From an uncultured Prevotellaceae bacterium (lineage in GTDB: Bacteria > Bacteroidota > Bacteroidia > Bacteroidales > Bacteroidaceae), in the NCBI GenBank assembly GCA_946188395.1, contig CAMHUU010000005.1:32492-96491 (forward strand): 64,000 bases of DNA, in the 5' to 3' direction. A program made the translations under genes and the position numbers. Under the pieces are notes generated by a model. That model had not been told where the DNA came from. It did no database searches and saw only the letters and a program-made list of their open reading frames with translations. This document shows, piece by piece, positions 44,985 through 54,091 of the stretch. Numbering within the stretch: the stretch's first letter is position 1; every line of letters starts with the position of its first letter.

Positions 44985-46871
44985 GTGGAACTATTAAAGG
45001 AAATTAAATACCCTGAGGACCTGCGGAAACTAACGGTCGACGAACTGCCCGAAATCTGTCGGGAGCTTCGCGAAGACATTGTCAAGGAACTTTCCGTCAA
45101 TCCCGGACACCTGGCTTCAAGCTTGGGCGCCACCGAGATTACGGTAGCCTTACACTACGTCTACAATACGCCCTATGACCGCATCGTCTGGGATGTGGGC
45201 CACCAGGCCTACGGACACAAAATATTGACAGGTCGCCGTGAGCAGTTCAACACCAACCGCAAACTGGGCGGCATCCGTCCTTTCCCCTCACCGGAAGAGA
45301 GCGAGTACGACACCTTCATGTGCGGCCATGCCTCGAACAGCATCTCGGCAGCCTTAGGAATGGCCATTGCCGCCAAGGGCACAGACCGGAAAGTCGTTGC
45401 TGTCATTGGCGATGGAGCCATGTCGGGCGGACTGGCCTACGAGGGCCTTAACAACGTATCAACAACGGACAATGATATCCTGATTATCCTCAACGACAAC
45501 AACATGTCCATCGACCGTGCTGTCGGAGGTATGCAGGAATATCTGCTGTCGCTCAGCACCAACGAGACCTATAACGCAGTGCGTTTCAAGGTGACCAGTT
45601 GGCTGCACAAACGGGGCTTGTTTGAAGACGACCGCCGCAGAGGTTTTATCCGTCTGATGAATGCCTTCAAATCGGCCATCTCGCACCAGCAGAACGTGTT
45701 CGAAGGAATGGACATCCGCTACTTCGGGCCCTTCAACGGCCACGATGTAAAGGAGTTGGTACGCATCTTACGACAGCTGAAGGGTATGAAAGGTCCCAAA
45801 TTGCTCCATCTGCACACTCAGAAAGGGCATGGCTATGCCCCTGCCGAGAAGGATGTCACCATCTGGCATGCCCCTGGTAAGTTCAATGTCGAAACAGGCG
45901 AACGACAGGTGAAGGACGAATCCAATAAGCCTCCTCGGTTCCAGGACGTCTTTGGCGAGACACTACTGGAATTGGCCAAACAGAACGAGAAGATTATCGG
46001 TGTCACACCTGCCATGCCTACTGGCTGTTCGATGAACATCATGATGCACGAAATGCCTGAGCGCACCTTCGACGTAGGCATTGCCGAAGGACATGCCGTC
46101 ACCTTCTCCGGAGGTATGGCCAAAGAGGGATTGTTGCCATTCTGCAACATCTACAGTGCTTTTGCCCAGCGTGCTTTCGACAACATCATTCACGACCTGG
46201 CCATCCTGAAACTCAACGTGGTATTGTGCTTGGACCGAGCTGGACTCGTGGGCGAAGACGGCCCCACTCATCATGGAGCTTTCGATCTGGCAGCTCTGCG
46301 CCCCATTCCCAATCTTACCATCGCTGCTCCAATGGACGAGCACGAGTTGCGCCGCATGATGTACACAGCACAACTTCCCGACAAGGGCCCCTTCGTCATT
46401 CGCTATCCACGAGGCTGTGGCTCACTGGTCGATTGGCGTTGCCCGTTAGAAGAAATTCCTGTCGGCAAGGGACGTCGTCTGCGCGACGGCAATGATTTGG
46501 CTATCATTACCCTCGGTCCCATTGGCACTCAGGCAGCCGCAGCCATCGAAGAATGTTCCGTTTGCGGCGACTCAGTCGCAACAAACAAGACCATCGCCCA
46601 CTATGACCTGCGCTTCCTGAAACCCCTCGATGAAGACCTCCTGCACGAAATCGGCAAGAAATTCACAAAGATTATCACCGTCGAGGACGGCGTACGCAAT
46701 GGCGGCATGGGCTCTGCCGTTTTAGAGTGGATGAGCGATCACGGCTATCAACCCGTCGTTCGTCGCCTCGGACTGCCCGACCATTTCGTTGAACACGGAA
46801 AAGTCTCTGAGTTACAGGCTATTGTGGGCATCGACAAGGAAAGTATCAAGAAAGAGATAGAAAGCATATGA
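44985..46871 (+). CDS. dxs: 1-deoxy-D-xylulose-5-phosphate synthase
   Basis: Thiamine diphosphate enzyme that condenses pyruvate and glyceraldehyde 3-phosphate, first step of the MEP isoprenoid pathway. The start is set at GTG 44985 ([16 protein letters not shown], 628 residues): an upstream in-frame ATG would lie before the promoter and translate repeat DNA. Signatures: [30 protein letters not shown], the ThDP motif [16 protein letters not shown] with NDN, and in the second half [14 protein letters not shown] and [15 protein letters not shown]. It overlaps trkA by 4 bp. Confidence 0.96.
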   Translation: MELLKEIKYPEDLRKLTVDELPEICRELREDIVKELSVNPGHLASSLGATEITVALHYVYNTPYDRIVWDVGHQAYGHKILTGRREQFNTNRKLGGIRPFPSPEESEYDTFMCGHASNSISAALGMAIAAKGTDRKVVAVIGDGAMSGGLAYEGLNNVSTTDNDILIILNDNNMSIDRAVGGMQEYLLSLSTNETYNAVRFKVTSWLHKRGLFEDDRRRGFIRLMNAFKSAISHQQNVFEGMDIRYFGPFNGHDVKELVRILRQLKGMKGPKLLHLHTQKGHGYAPAEKDVTIWHAPGKFNVETGERQVKDESNKPPRFQDVFGETLLELAKQNEKIIGVTPAMPTGCSMNIMMHEMPERTFDVGIAEGHAVTFSGGMAKEGLLPFCNIYSAFAQRAFDNIIHDLAILKLNVVLCLDRAGLVGEDGPTHHGAFDLAALRPIPNLTIAAPMDEHELRRMMYTAQLPDKGPFVIRYPRGCGSLVDWRCPLEEIPVGKGRRLRDGNDLAIITLGPIGTQAAAAIEECSVCGDSVATNKTIAHYDLRFLKPLDEDLLHEIGKKFTKIITVEDGVRNGGMGSAVLEWMSDHGYQPVVRRLGLPDHFVEHGKVSELQAIVGIDKESIKKEIESI

Positions 46872-48226
46872 AGATTATCATTGCAGGGGCAGGAGCCGTA
46901 GGTACACACTTGGCTAAGCTGTTTTCACGCGACCATCAGAACTGCGTATTGATTGACGAGGACGCCTCCAGACTGGGCGACCTCGACAACCGCTACGATA
47001 TCATGACCCTGCAAGGGCGCACCACCAGCATCAACACCATGAAGGATGCCGGAGTGGAACATGCCGACCTTTTCGTTGGTGTCACGCCCGATGAGAGCCG
47101 CAACATGACTGCCTGTATGATTGCCCATGCTTTGGGTGCCAAGAAAACGGTAGCTCGCATCGACAACTTCGAATACCTCGACCCAGCACGCAAGGAGTTT
47201 TTCAACCAAATGGGCATCGATTCGCTTATCTTCCCGGAAGTCTTGGCAGCAGCCGATATCACCAACGGACTCAAGATGTCGTGGGTACGTCAGCGCTGGG
47301 ACGTTCATGGCGGCGACCTCGTCATGCTGGGCATCAAGTTACGCGAAACCTGCGAAATACTGAACCAACCCTTACGCGAGCTCTGCGGACCAGACGATCC
47401 CTACCACATTGTAGCCATCAAGCGCAAGGGCGAGACGCTCATCCCTGGTGGTAACGATGTTCTTGAGGTCAACGATCTGGCCTACTTCATGACCACCCGC
47501 GAGTATATTCCCTACATCCGCCAGATTTCTGGCAAGGAACACTATGCCGATGTTAAGAACGTCATCATCATGGGAGGCGGGCGAACGGCTGTCCGTCTGG
47601 CAAAGGTGGCTCCCGACTACATGGACTTGAAGATTATCGAGATAGACGAAAACCGTTGCGAACGCCTCAATGCAAAACTCGCTGACCTCGATGTCATGGT
47701 GATTCACGGCGATGCACGCGATATAGGACTGCTGCAGGAGGAAGGCATCCAGAACACGCAGGCCTTCGTGGCGCTGACGGGTAATGCCGAAACCAATATC
47801 CTGGCCTGTCTGACGGCCAAGCGACTGGGCGTACGTAAGACAGTGGCGATGGTCGAGAATCTCGATTATGTGGAGATGGCCGAAAGTCTCGACATAGGAA
47901 CCATTATCAACAAGAAAACCTTGGCAGCCAGCCATATCTACCAGATGATGCTCGATGCTGACGTATCGAATGTTCGTTCGCTGATGCTCGTCGATGCCGA
48001 TGTTGCCGAGTTCACAGCTGCCGAGGGTTCGAAGGTCACTAAGAAACCTGTGAAGGACTTAGGTCTGCCGACAGGAGCTACCATTGGTGGACTGGTACAC
48101 GACGGACAAGGCATCCTCGTCAATGGTAACACACGCATCGCGGCTGGCGATACCGTCATGGTGTTCTGCCACGAACAGAATCTGAAGAAAATTGAGAAAT
48201 ACTTCCGCAAGGACACTCTATGGTAA
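46868..48226 (+). CDS. trkA: Trk potassium uptake regulator TrkA
   Basis: Cytoplasmic NAD(H)-binding gating subunit of the Trk K+ transporter; 452 residues. Two Rossmann RCK_N domains are visible ([16 protein letters not shown] at the start and [15 protein letters not shown] near residue 235), each followed by an RCK_C-type domain. It starts inside the dxs stop (ATGA) and overlaps trkH by 7 bp. Coupling of K+ uptake genes to dxs is a positional fact here; no functional tie is implied. Confidence 0.95.
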   Translation: MKIIIAGAGAVGTHLAKLFSRDHQNCVLIDEDASRLGDLDNRYDIMTLQGRTTSINTMKDAGVEHADLFVGVTPDESRNMTACMIAHALGAKKTVARIDNFEYLDPARKEFFNQMGIDSLIFPEVLAAADITNGLKMSWVRQRWDVHGGDLVMLGIKLRETCEILNQPLRELCGPDDPYHIVAIKRKGETLIPGGNDVLEVNDLAYFMTTREYIPYIRQISGKEHYADVKNVIIMGGGRTAVRLAKVAPDYMDLKIIEIDENRCERLNAKLADLDVMVIHGDARDIGLLQEEGIQNTQAFVALTGNAETNILACLTAKRLGVRKTVAMVENLDYVEMAESLDIGTIINKKTLAASHIYQMMLDADVSNVRSLMLVDADVAEFTAAEGSKVTKKPVKDLGLPTGATIGGLVHDGQGILVNGNTRIAAGDTVMVFCHEQNLKKIEKYFRKDTLW

Positions 48227-49680
48227 ACTTCTCGTTGGTATATAAGATTATCGGCTCGCTGCTTTTCCTGCTGGGGACTATGCTGGGCATCTGCGTAGGA
48301 GTATCGGCCTACTATCAGGAGGACGACCTGTTGTCGTTTCTCATTGCAGCTATCCTCACCATCAGCGCAGGCTTCATCTTCAAATACCTGGGAAGAAACG
48401 CCAACAACAATCTGAGTCGACGCGACAGCTATTTCCTCGTCACCTCGGCATGGATTGTCTTCTCGCTGTTTGGCATGCTACCCTTCCTCATTGGAGGATT
48501 CATTCCTAACGTGACCGATGCTTTCTTCGAAACCATGTCGGGATTCACCACCACGGGAGCTACTATCCTTGATAACGTGGAACGCCTGCCCCATGGCATC
48601 CTTTACTGGCGAACACAGACTCAGTGGATAGGTGGTTTGGGAATCGTCTTCTTTACCATTGCCATTCTGCCATCTATGGTGGGCAGCGGAAGCGTGAAGG
48701 TGTTCTCTGCCGAGGCTACGGGACCTATGCGTTCGAAGATGCACCCACGACTGTCAACGATGGCCAAATGGATATGGACCGTCTATCTGGGACTGACACT
48801 GGCATGTATCATTTCATTCTATCTTTGTGGCATGGATTGGTTCGACAGTATCAACTACGCCATGACAACCACTGCCACAGGAGGTTTCTCTACCCATAAC
48901 GACAGCACGGCTTATTTCCAATCGCCAGCCATCGACTATGTCTGTGTGCTCTACCAGTTCCTGGCAGGTATCAACTTCGCCATGCTCTACATGGCTATCT
49001 TCAAGCTGAAAATCGTCGAACTATTCAAGAGTTCCGAATTCAAACTCTATCTCTTCCTCGTTACGGTAGCCACATTATTTATCTGCTACCTGTTGGTATC
49101 GCGCAATGGATACGAATTGGAGCTCGCCTTCCGTTCGGCATTATTCCAAGTGGTATCCTTCATGACGACCACAGGACTTTTCAACGACGACGTGGCGCAA
49201 TGGCCTCACATCACATGGGTCATCTTGGGCTGTCTAATGTTCATCGGAGCTTGTTCCGGCTCTACGACGGGTGGTTTCAAATGCATTCGTGGCGTGATGG
49301 TGTTCAAGGTGCTGCGCAACGAGTTCCGTAAGATTCTGCATCCTAACGCCGTATTGCCCGTGAAGATTAACGGCCAGACTGTATCCCAGCAGAAGCTGTC
49401 TACCCTATTGGCATTTTTTGCCATCTTCAGCATCATGGTACTCATTTCAGCCACTATCATGATTGTCTCTGGCATCGACAACACCAACGCCATTGCCATT
49501 GCTCTGAGCTGTATGAGTAATGTGGGCCCCTCGCTAAGCACGGAGGTCGGTCCTTCCATGACATGGAGCGAAATGCCGGACTACATCAAGTGGACATGTT
49601 CGTTTCTCATGCTCGTAGGACGTCTCGAAATCATGTCAGTCCTCGTGCTCTTCACACGTGCTTTCTGGAAAGAAAATTAA
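48220..49680 (+). CDS. trkH: Trk potassium transporter membrane subunit TrkH
   Basis: Polytopic K+ channel-like subunit; 486 residues with about ten or more hydrophobic helices. The repeated selectivity-filter loops are visible: SGFTTTGATIL, TTTATGGFSTHND, TTTGLFNDD, and a last one around SNVGPSLSTEVGP, as well as CSGSTTGGFKCIRG. It works with TrkA encoded just upstream. Confidence 0.95.
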   Translation: MVNFSLVYKIIGSLLFLLGTMLGICVGVSAYYQEDDLLSFLIAAILTISAGFIFKYLGRNANNNLSRRDSYFLVTSAWIVFSLFGMLPFLIGGFIPNVTDAFFETMSGFTTTGATILDNVERLPHGILYWRTQTQWIGGLGIVFFTIAILPSMVGSGSVKVFSAEATGPMRSKMHPRLSTMAKWIWTVYLGLTLACIISFYLCGMDWFDSINYAMTTTATGGFSTHNDSTAYFQSPAIDYVCVLYQFLAGINFAMLYMAIFKLKIVELFKSSEFKLYLFLVTVATLFICYLLVSRNGYELELAFRSALFQVVSFMTTTGLFNDDVAQWPHITWVILGCLMFIGACSGSTTGGFKCIRGVMVFKVLRNEFRKILHPNAVLPVKINGQTVSQQKLSTLLAFFAIFSIMVLISATIMIVSGIDNTNAIAIALSCMSNVGPSLSTEVGPSMTWSEMPDYIKWTCSFLMLVGRLEIMSVLVLFTRAFWKEN

Positions 49681-49688
49681 CAACTACT

Positions 49689-50609
49689 ATGAATTATTAT
49701 AAGTTTACACCCCTGCCCAAGACACTCATTTGGGGCACAGAAAGCTGGCAAATCTCTGGAGTTGCCGGCAGCGAGACATTATGTTCAGTAAGTGGTGATG
49801 CTAACACTACAAAAACCATCAACGACCTGGTAAGCGAACAAAAAGCTGCCCTGCTGGGCGAAGCCAACTACCAGCGCTTTGGCAACGAGTTTCCGCTACT
49901 CATCAAGTTCATTGACGCCCACCGCGATCTGAGCATCCAGGTACACCCAACAGACGAGATTGCCCGTCGTCAGGGCAAGCCTCGCGGAAAAACAGAGATG
50001 TGGTACGTCCTCGACTCTGAACCCTGTGCCAGTCTCTACAACGGTCTGAAGCAACAGATTACCCCCGAACAATACAAGGCGATGGTTGAAAACAAGACCA
50101 TTTGCGATGCTTTAGCCAAATACGCTGTCAAGGACGGCGACTGTTTCTTCATTCCTGCCGGACGCATCCATGCCATTCTCAACGGCTGCTATCTGGTGGA
50201 AATCCAACAGACCTCTGATGTCACCTACCGCATCTACGACTACGATCGTCTTGACAAGGACGGCAAACCCCGCCAGCTGCACATCAAGGAAGCCGCCGAA
50301 TCGATTGACTACACGGTGCTTTCCGACTATCAGACACATTATACGCCACGACTGAATGAGAGTGTATCGCTTGTCGAGTGTCCCTATTTTAATACCGCCG
50401 TATACGATTTGACCGAGCCTATGGAGATAGACTACTCCGAGCTCGACTCGTTCGTTGTGCTGATTGGTCTGAAGGGAGAATGCACGCTGACCATCGATGG
50501 TGAGGAAGTCACCTTCCATGCTGGCGAGAGCATCTTGATTCCCGCCACAGCAAAAGAGGTACGTACAGAGGGTACTATGAAGTTTCTGGAGACTTACGTG
50601 CTGTCGTAA
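49689..50609 (+). CDS. manA: Mannose-6-phosphate isomerase, short class I type
   Basis: Zinc enzyme interconverting mannose 6-phosphate and fructose 6-phosphate. The start at ATG 49689 gives 306 residues (MNYYKFTPLPKTLIWG), the usual length of the short cupin form. Zinc ligands fall in IQVHPTDEIA and GRIHAI; the C-terminal cupin has HAGESILIPATA. It begins 8 bp after trkH. The last 35 bp overlap the 3' end of the convergent DUF4435 gene, an unusually long antisense overlap. Confidence 0.93.
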   Translation: MNYYKFTPLPKTLIWGTESWQISGVAGSETLCSVSGDANTTKTINDLVSEQKAALLGEANYQRFGNEFPLLIKFIDAHRDLSIQVHPTDEIARRQGKPRGKTEMWYVLDSEPCASLYNGLKQQITPEQYKAMVENKTICDALAKYAVKDGDCFFIPAGRIHAILNGCYLVEIQQTSDVTYRIYDYDRLDKDGKPRQLHIKEAAESIDYTVLSDYQTHYTPRLNESVSLVECPYFNTAVYDLTEPMEIDYSELDSFVVLIGLKGECTLTIDGEEVTFHAGESILIPATAKEVRTEGTMKFLETYVLS

Positions 50610-51591
50610 AATACTGCTCCACATCCTGCTGTATATGCTGGAAATGGGGCGACAGCTGGTAACCCGCGTTCTTTTTCAATGTCTGCTTGATGTCAGGCAA
50701 CGAGTGTTCGTAGCACGACATCTCGTTTTGTCGTTGCATATGGTGTCGGGCAGTACTATTTATCTCGTCCTGACGTTCCTGGCGCAGACGGTTACATACC
50801 TTATTTAATATAGGTACAACGACATTATCAAATAGGTGATGGCCCTGTATGTAGAGGTAAGTCGTTTGCGGTGTGACGCCCAATTCCTTGATGCTATCTT
50901 TGGTTTCCAGATATGCTTCCTTATTGTCAGGATATTCTTGCTGCAACTGGTGCACCTTGCTATTTACCTTCCTTCGCAGATGGTCTATAGACTTCTGAGG
51001 ATCCATCACGTTAACGTGTCCCGGATCGGCCACGCGGTTGAAATCCTGTAGCGAAAAGCGGTTGTGATTCCCCGTGCGGTAGGCCCACACCGACCAGACA
51101 AACAACGGGAAGATAGCTTCAGAATACTGCTGCATGAAGTCCACGAAGTCGAACAGGCGATGGTCGTTTAGCGTCACAGCCACACAAACGTCATGCAACG
51201 ATGGAGCATAGCACTGCAGGTTCTCGATGGCATAGGCATAGGTATGGAACACATAAGGACTCTCGAGCACCTTCTGCGACTGAGCCGTAACACCCTGCAA
51301 CATATAGTCGTAGTCGGCATCTACACAAGCTATCATGTCCGGACCAATTCGTTCGCCTACGAAATTCATCAGCACCGACTTCTTTCCTCGCTCCAGCTTC
51401 TTATGCGAGGGCAACATGACCTCGAAGTAGCGCCGTTCGTTCTCGAAGCGCGTCAATACCGTCCGCCAAAAGTATATATCGTCATAGCTCTCGACGTAGG
51501 CAACTATCCTACGACGGGCCGACTTCGAGGTCAGTCCGTTCGCCGCCTCAAAATACCGGCTATTGAGATTATCTTTCAGTCTACTAGGCAT
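50575..51591 (-). CDS. DUF4435 TOPRIM-like protein (PARIS AriB-like)
   Basis: A 338-residue cytoplasmic protein. TOPRIM-type acidic residues are visible: Glu34 in VAYVESYDDIYFW and the cluster Asp91/Asp93/Asp95 in IACVDADYDYML, followed by YAIENLQCY, typical of DUF4435. The C-terminal half is helical and charged. The upstream gene encodes an ABC-type ATPase. An ATPase followed by DUF4435 is the architecture of PARIS (AriA with AriB), where AriB is the nuclease effector released by a phage trigger. The pair could also be a related OLD-like module. There is no direct evidence of anti-phage activity, and the flanks are housekeeping genes. Confidence 0.72.
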   Translation of the reverse strand: MPSRLKDNLNSRYFEAANGLTSKSARRRIVAYVESYDDIYFWRTVLTRFENERRYFEVMLPSHKKLERGKKSVLMNFVGERIGPDMIACVDADYDYMLQGVTAQSQKVLESPYVFHTYAYAIENLQCYAPSLHDVCVAVTLNDHRLFDFVDFMQQYSEAIFPLFVWSVWAYRTGNHNRFSLQDFNRVADPGHVNVMDPQKSIDHLRRKVNSKVHQLQQEYPDNKEAYLETKDSIKELGVTPQTTYLYIQGHHLFDNVVVPILNKVCNRLRQERQDEINSTARHHMQRQNEMSCYEHSLPDIKQTLKKNAGYQLSPHFQHIQQDVEQYFTTARKSPETS

Positions 51592-51605
51592 GCAAAGAAA
51601 TCATA

Positions 51606-51633
51606 ATTACTAATTACTCATTACTAATTAATA
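51606..51633. repeat. Heptamer array (ATTACTA type x4)
   Basis: ATTACTA, ATTACTC, ATTACTA, ATTAATA. It fills the gap between the ATPase and DUF4435 genes, on the 5' side of the latter. Confidence 0.8.
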
Positions 51634-51634
51634 A

Positions 51635-52438
51635 TTAAACTGTAATATCGCTCACCTCCGTCACGCTGTCCACCCAGCCGTTCATAATCACTGCTGGCGA
51701 ATGTGTCGTCAGAATAATCTGTACGTTGGGATTCAGCTCCACGATGAGATCAATGAGTCGTTTCTGCCACTCGATATGTAGGCTTACCTCGGGTTCGTCC
51801 ATGAAGAGCACATACGGCTGTGCGTCCTCTACCAATACCGTCAGCAAGATGGCCAGCATCTGTTTTTCACCACTCGACAACTGGTAGGGCACCAGTGTTT
51901 CGCCAATCTGCGAGAAACGGATTTCGTTCTCCGTGCGGACAATCTTCTTGCCCGTCTCTGAAAACAAGTCATCTACCATGTCTTGAAAACGTGCCTTCGA
52001 TTGTGACAGTTGCTGAGCCGCATCAGTATTACCCTGCTGCAGTTCAGCAATGATGCGGTTGCCGATGTTCACCTGATAGTCCAGATACTTTCGTTGTAGA
52101 TGGTAAAGCTGAAAGTCCAATGCAGACCGGATGCGTGTGTCCACCATATTCAGCGTCTCGTTGTCCAGCATGGGAGAGTCCAGCGAACGGATGATGTCAA
52201 AACGCACGTGGGTAGCATCTTCCGGCTCCGCAGTGATATGCACGCCTTTCAGCAGGTGGTTCACCAAGTCACCATTCGTACAGATGCTTTTAAACACCTT
52301 ATTTAATATCGTACTCTTACCCACGCCATTGATACCGCTTAGAATATTTACATGAGGGTCCAGCTGCCACAGAATATGCTTTTTGCCGCTCCACAACGAG
52401 TCGATTTCTATCTGTTTAATGTAGTCTGCATACTTCAT
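51635..52438 (-). CDS. ABC/OLD-type AAA ATPase (PARIS AriA-like)
   Basis: 267 residues from ATG 52436-52438 (MKYADYIKQIEIDSLW). Walker A GINGVGKST (35-43), ABC signature LSSGEKQ, Walker B YVLFMDEPEVSLH and the H-loop LTTHSP are intact. A short coiled-coil-like middle (about 120-180) links the two halves, as in OLD, RecF and AriA type ATPases. The much longer upstream frame was rejected because it crosses the promoter and the next gene. The following DUF4435 gene is 43 bp away. Likely an ATP-dependent sensor that controls the DUF4435 effector. Confidence 0.8.
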   Translation of the reverse strand: MKYADYIKQIEIDSLWSGKKHILWQLDPHVNILSGINGVGKSTILNKVFKSICTNGDLVNHLLKGVHITAEPEDATHVRFDIIRSLDSPMLDNETLNMVDTRIRSALDFQLYHLQRKYLDYQVNIGNRIIAELQQGNTDAAQQLSQSKARFQDMVDDLFSETGKKIVRTENEIRFSQIGETLVPYQLSSGEKQMLAILLTVLVEDAQPYVLFMDEPEVSLHIEWQKRLIDLIVELNPNVQIILTTHSPAVIMNGWVDSVTEVSDITV

Positions 52439-52455
52439 AGTCGTAAGTTTTGGTG

Positions 52456-52463
52456 CAAAGATA
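52456..52463 (-). promoter_or_regulatory. -7 box for the ATPase-DUF4435 pair
   Basis: Minus-strand TATCTTTG, 18 bp before the ATPase start. Its -33 region lies in the heptamer array. Confidence 0.55.
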
Positions 52464-52473
52464 CAAAATAATT

Positions 52474-52501
52474 CATAATTCATAATGCATAATTCATAAT
52501 T
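52474..52501. repeat. Heptamer array (CATAATT x4) between divergent promoters
   Basis: CATAATT, CATAATG, CATAATT, CATAATT, with a partial fifth unit upstream. It occupies the -33 region of both divergent promoters. Confidence 0.88.
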
Positions 52502-52507
52502 ATTTTT

Positions 52508-52515
52508 TATTTTTG
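52508..52515 (+). promoter_or_regulatory. -7 box for the EamA transporter gene
   Basis: TATTTTTG ends 5 bp before the start codon at 52521, which suggests a nearly or fully leaderless transcript. Confidence 0.5.
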
Positions 52516-52520
52516 CACCC

Positions 52521-53450
52521 ATGAAAGATAATAAAGCGCTCATTGCGCACTTAAGTATGTTCGGAGCCTGTGCCGGATGGGGGCTGATGGCTCCCGTGGG
52601 CAAAGATGCCATGACACATGGCTTCGACGGCATCACGATGGTAACCTTCCGCGTGGTGGGTGCCTGCCTGCTGTTTTGGATAGCATCGCTGTTTGCTCCC
52701 AAGGAACACGTCCCAATGAGAGACAAACTGATGTTTATCGGAGCAGGTCTGTTCGGACTGCTGTGCAACCAGTGCTGCTACACCATCGGACTGAGCATCA
52801 CGTCGCCCATCAATGCATCGATAGTCACCACCTCGATGCCTATCTTCGCCATGCTGTTGGCTGCTCTTATCCTGAAAGAGCCTATCACAGGCAAGAAAGC
52901 ATTGGGTGTGTTGATGGGGTGCTCGGGAGCACTGATACTGATTCTGACAAGTGCGGCGCACAGCAGCGACAAGGTGGGCGACATCCGTGGCGACCTGCTT
53001 TGCCTGTTTGCACAGTTCTCGTTTGCCCTGTATCTGTCGCTGTTCAATCCACTAATCCGCCGCTATAACGTGTTCACCATCAATAAGTATATGTTCTCGT
53101 GGGCCACACTCATGCTGCTGCCCTTTACGTTCAGTCACGTCAGTGGGGTGTTGGCCAGACCAATACCTACAACAACATGGTGGGAAGTGGCCTATGTAGT
53201 GGGCATCGGGACCTTCTTCGGCTATATTCTGACAATGATTGGCCAGCGCACGCTACGGCCTACGGTAGTCAGCGTCTATAACTACGTGCAGCCCATCGTC
53301 TCAGTGGCGGCATCACTGCTGATGGGTATCGGCATTCTGAAGCCAACACACGCTTTAGCTGTAGTGCTGGTGTTCAGCGGTGTCTGGCTGGTGACAAAGT
53401 CAAAGTCCAGACGCGATATGGAGGCAGAAAAAGAAAAGGTGACCGATTAA
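52521..53450 (+). CDS. EamA/DMT-family transporter
   Basis: A 309-residue inner-membrane exporter-like protein with ten predicted hydrophobic helices in two EamA repeats (helices with AGWGLMAPVGKDAM near the start and LKEPITGKKALGVLMGCSGALI in the first repeat; TVVSVYNYVQPIVSVAASLLMG in the second). Substrates of this superfamily vary and cannot be told here. The gene ends inside a terminator hairpin that it shares with the convergent FKBP gene; the two stop codons overlap. Confidence 0.92.
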   Translation: MKDNKALIAHLSMFGACAGWGLMAPVGKDAMTHGFDGITMVTFRVVGACLLFWIASLFAPKEHVPMRDKLMFIGAGLFGLLCNQCCYTIGLSITSPINASIVTTSMPIFAMLLAALILKEPITGKKALGVLMGCSGALILILTSAAHSSDKVGDIRGDLLCLFAQFSFALYLSLFNPLIRRYNVFTINKYMFSWATLMLLPFTFSHVSGVLARPIPTTTWWEVAYVVGIGTFFGYILTMIGQRTLRPTVVSVYNYVQPIVSVAASLLMGIGILKPTHALAVVLVFSGVWLVTKSKSRRDMEAEKEKVTD

Positions 53451-53463
53451 TATCGGTCACCTT
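53436..53463. terminator. Bidirectional terminator spanning two overlapping stop codons
   Basis: AAGGTGACCGAT (53436-53447), loop TAAT, ATCGGTCACCTT (53452-53463): a perfect 12-bp stem. Both convergent genes end in it. Confidence 0.88.
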
Positions 53464-54082
53464 CTTCTTTATTCCAAAAATCCATTAGGAATATCTCGAA
53501 GACCAGTGTACTATAAGCAGGAATCACACCCGATTCGGTGGTACCATAGCCCAACTGGTATGGTATCGTCACAATCCACCCCTCTCCGCGGTGCATGTGC
53601 TGCAAGGCCGTAGAGAAACCGGGAAGGATGCTTCCACTGACCTTGAAACGGGAAGGAACGTCGACAGCAAGATTAAAATTGTCCGTAGACATATAACTTC
53701 GGTCAAATTCGTAGCCCTCCGGATAATGAGGCGAAGGAATCAGTCGACCGCGATAGTGAACGGCCACAGAGTCTGTATACGCCGGAGTATTGTCAGTCCA
53801 CAGTAATTCGGTCTTCGCGACTTTCTCAACCAAGATGCAATTGGTCGGAGCTATCAATTCAAGAAGAGTTTCACTGGGCATCGACCAAGCAGGAATAACC
53901 ACCTTAGAGGAAGTCTCTCCCTTAGTCTGATATTCCAGCAAGTAGCTATTATATTTCTCCAGAAAATAGCTCTCGTTCTTGTTTTGCCAGTTTTCGAACT
54001 CCGCACTGGTTTCATCGCTCTCACTGCACGACACCATGCCGAACAGTGAGAGACCAATGAATAGATATTGCTTGATGTTCAT
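53447..54082 (-). CDS. FKBP-type peptidyl-prolyl isomerase lipoprotein
   Basis: A 211-residue lipoprotein (signal ending MVSC). The FKBP domain covers about residues 90-205: DSVAVHYRGRLI, FDRSY, KVSGSILPGFSTALQHMHRGEGWIVTIPYQLGYG and IPAYSTLVFEIFLMDF, all standard FKBP blocks. It probably assists folding of envelope proteins. It follows glyS by 9 bp and is likely cotranscribed with it. Confidence 0.92.
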   Translation of the reverse strand: MNIKQYLFIGLSLFGMVSCSESDETSAEFENWQNKNESYFLEKYNSYLLEYQTKGETSSKVVIPAWSMPSETLLELIAPTNCILVEKVAKTELLWTDNTPAYTDSVAVHYRGRLIPSPHYPEGYEFDRSYMSTDNFNLAVDVPSRFKVSGSILPGFSTALQHMHRGEGWIVTIPYQLGYGTTESGVIPAYSTLVFEIFLMDFWNKEEGDRY

Positions 54083-54091
54083 TTTGATGAT

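Noticed and set aside
52439..52768. 110-residue N-terminal extension of the ABC-type ATPase
   Set aside because: It runs antisense through the start of the EamA gene and the divergent promoters; the domain begins naturally at 52438.
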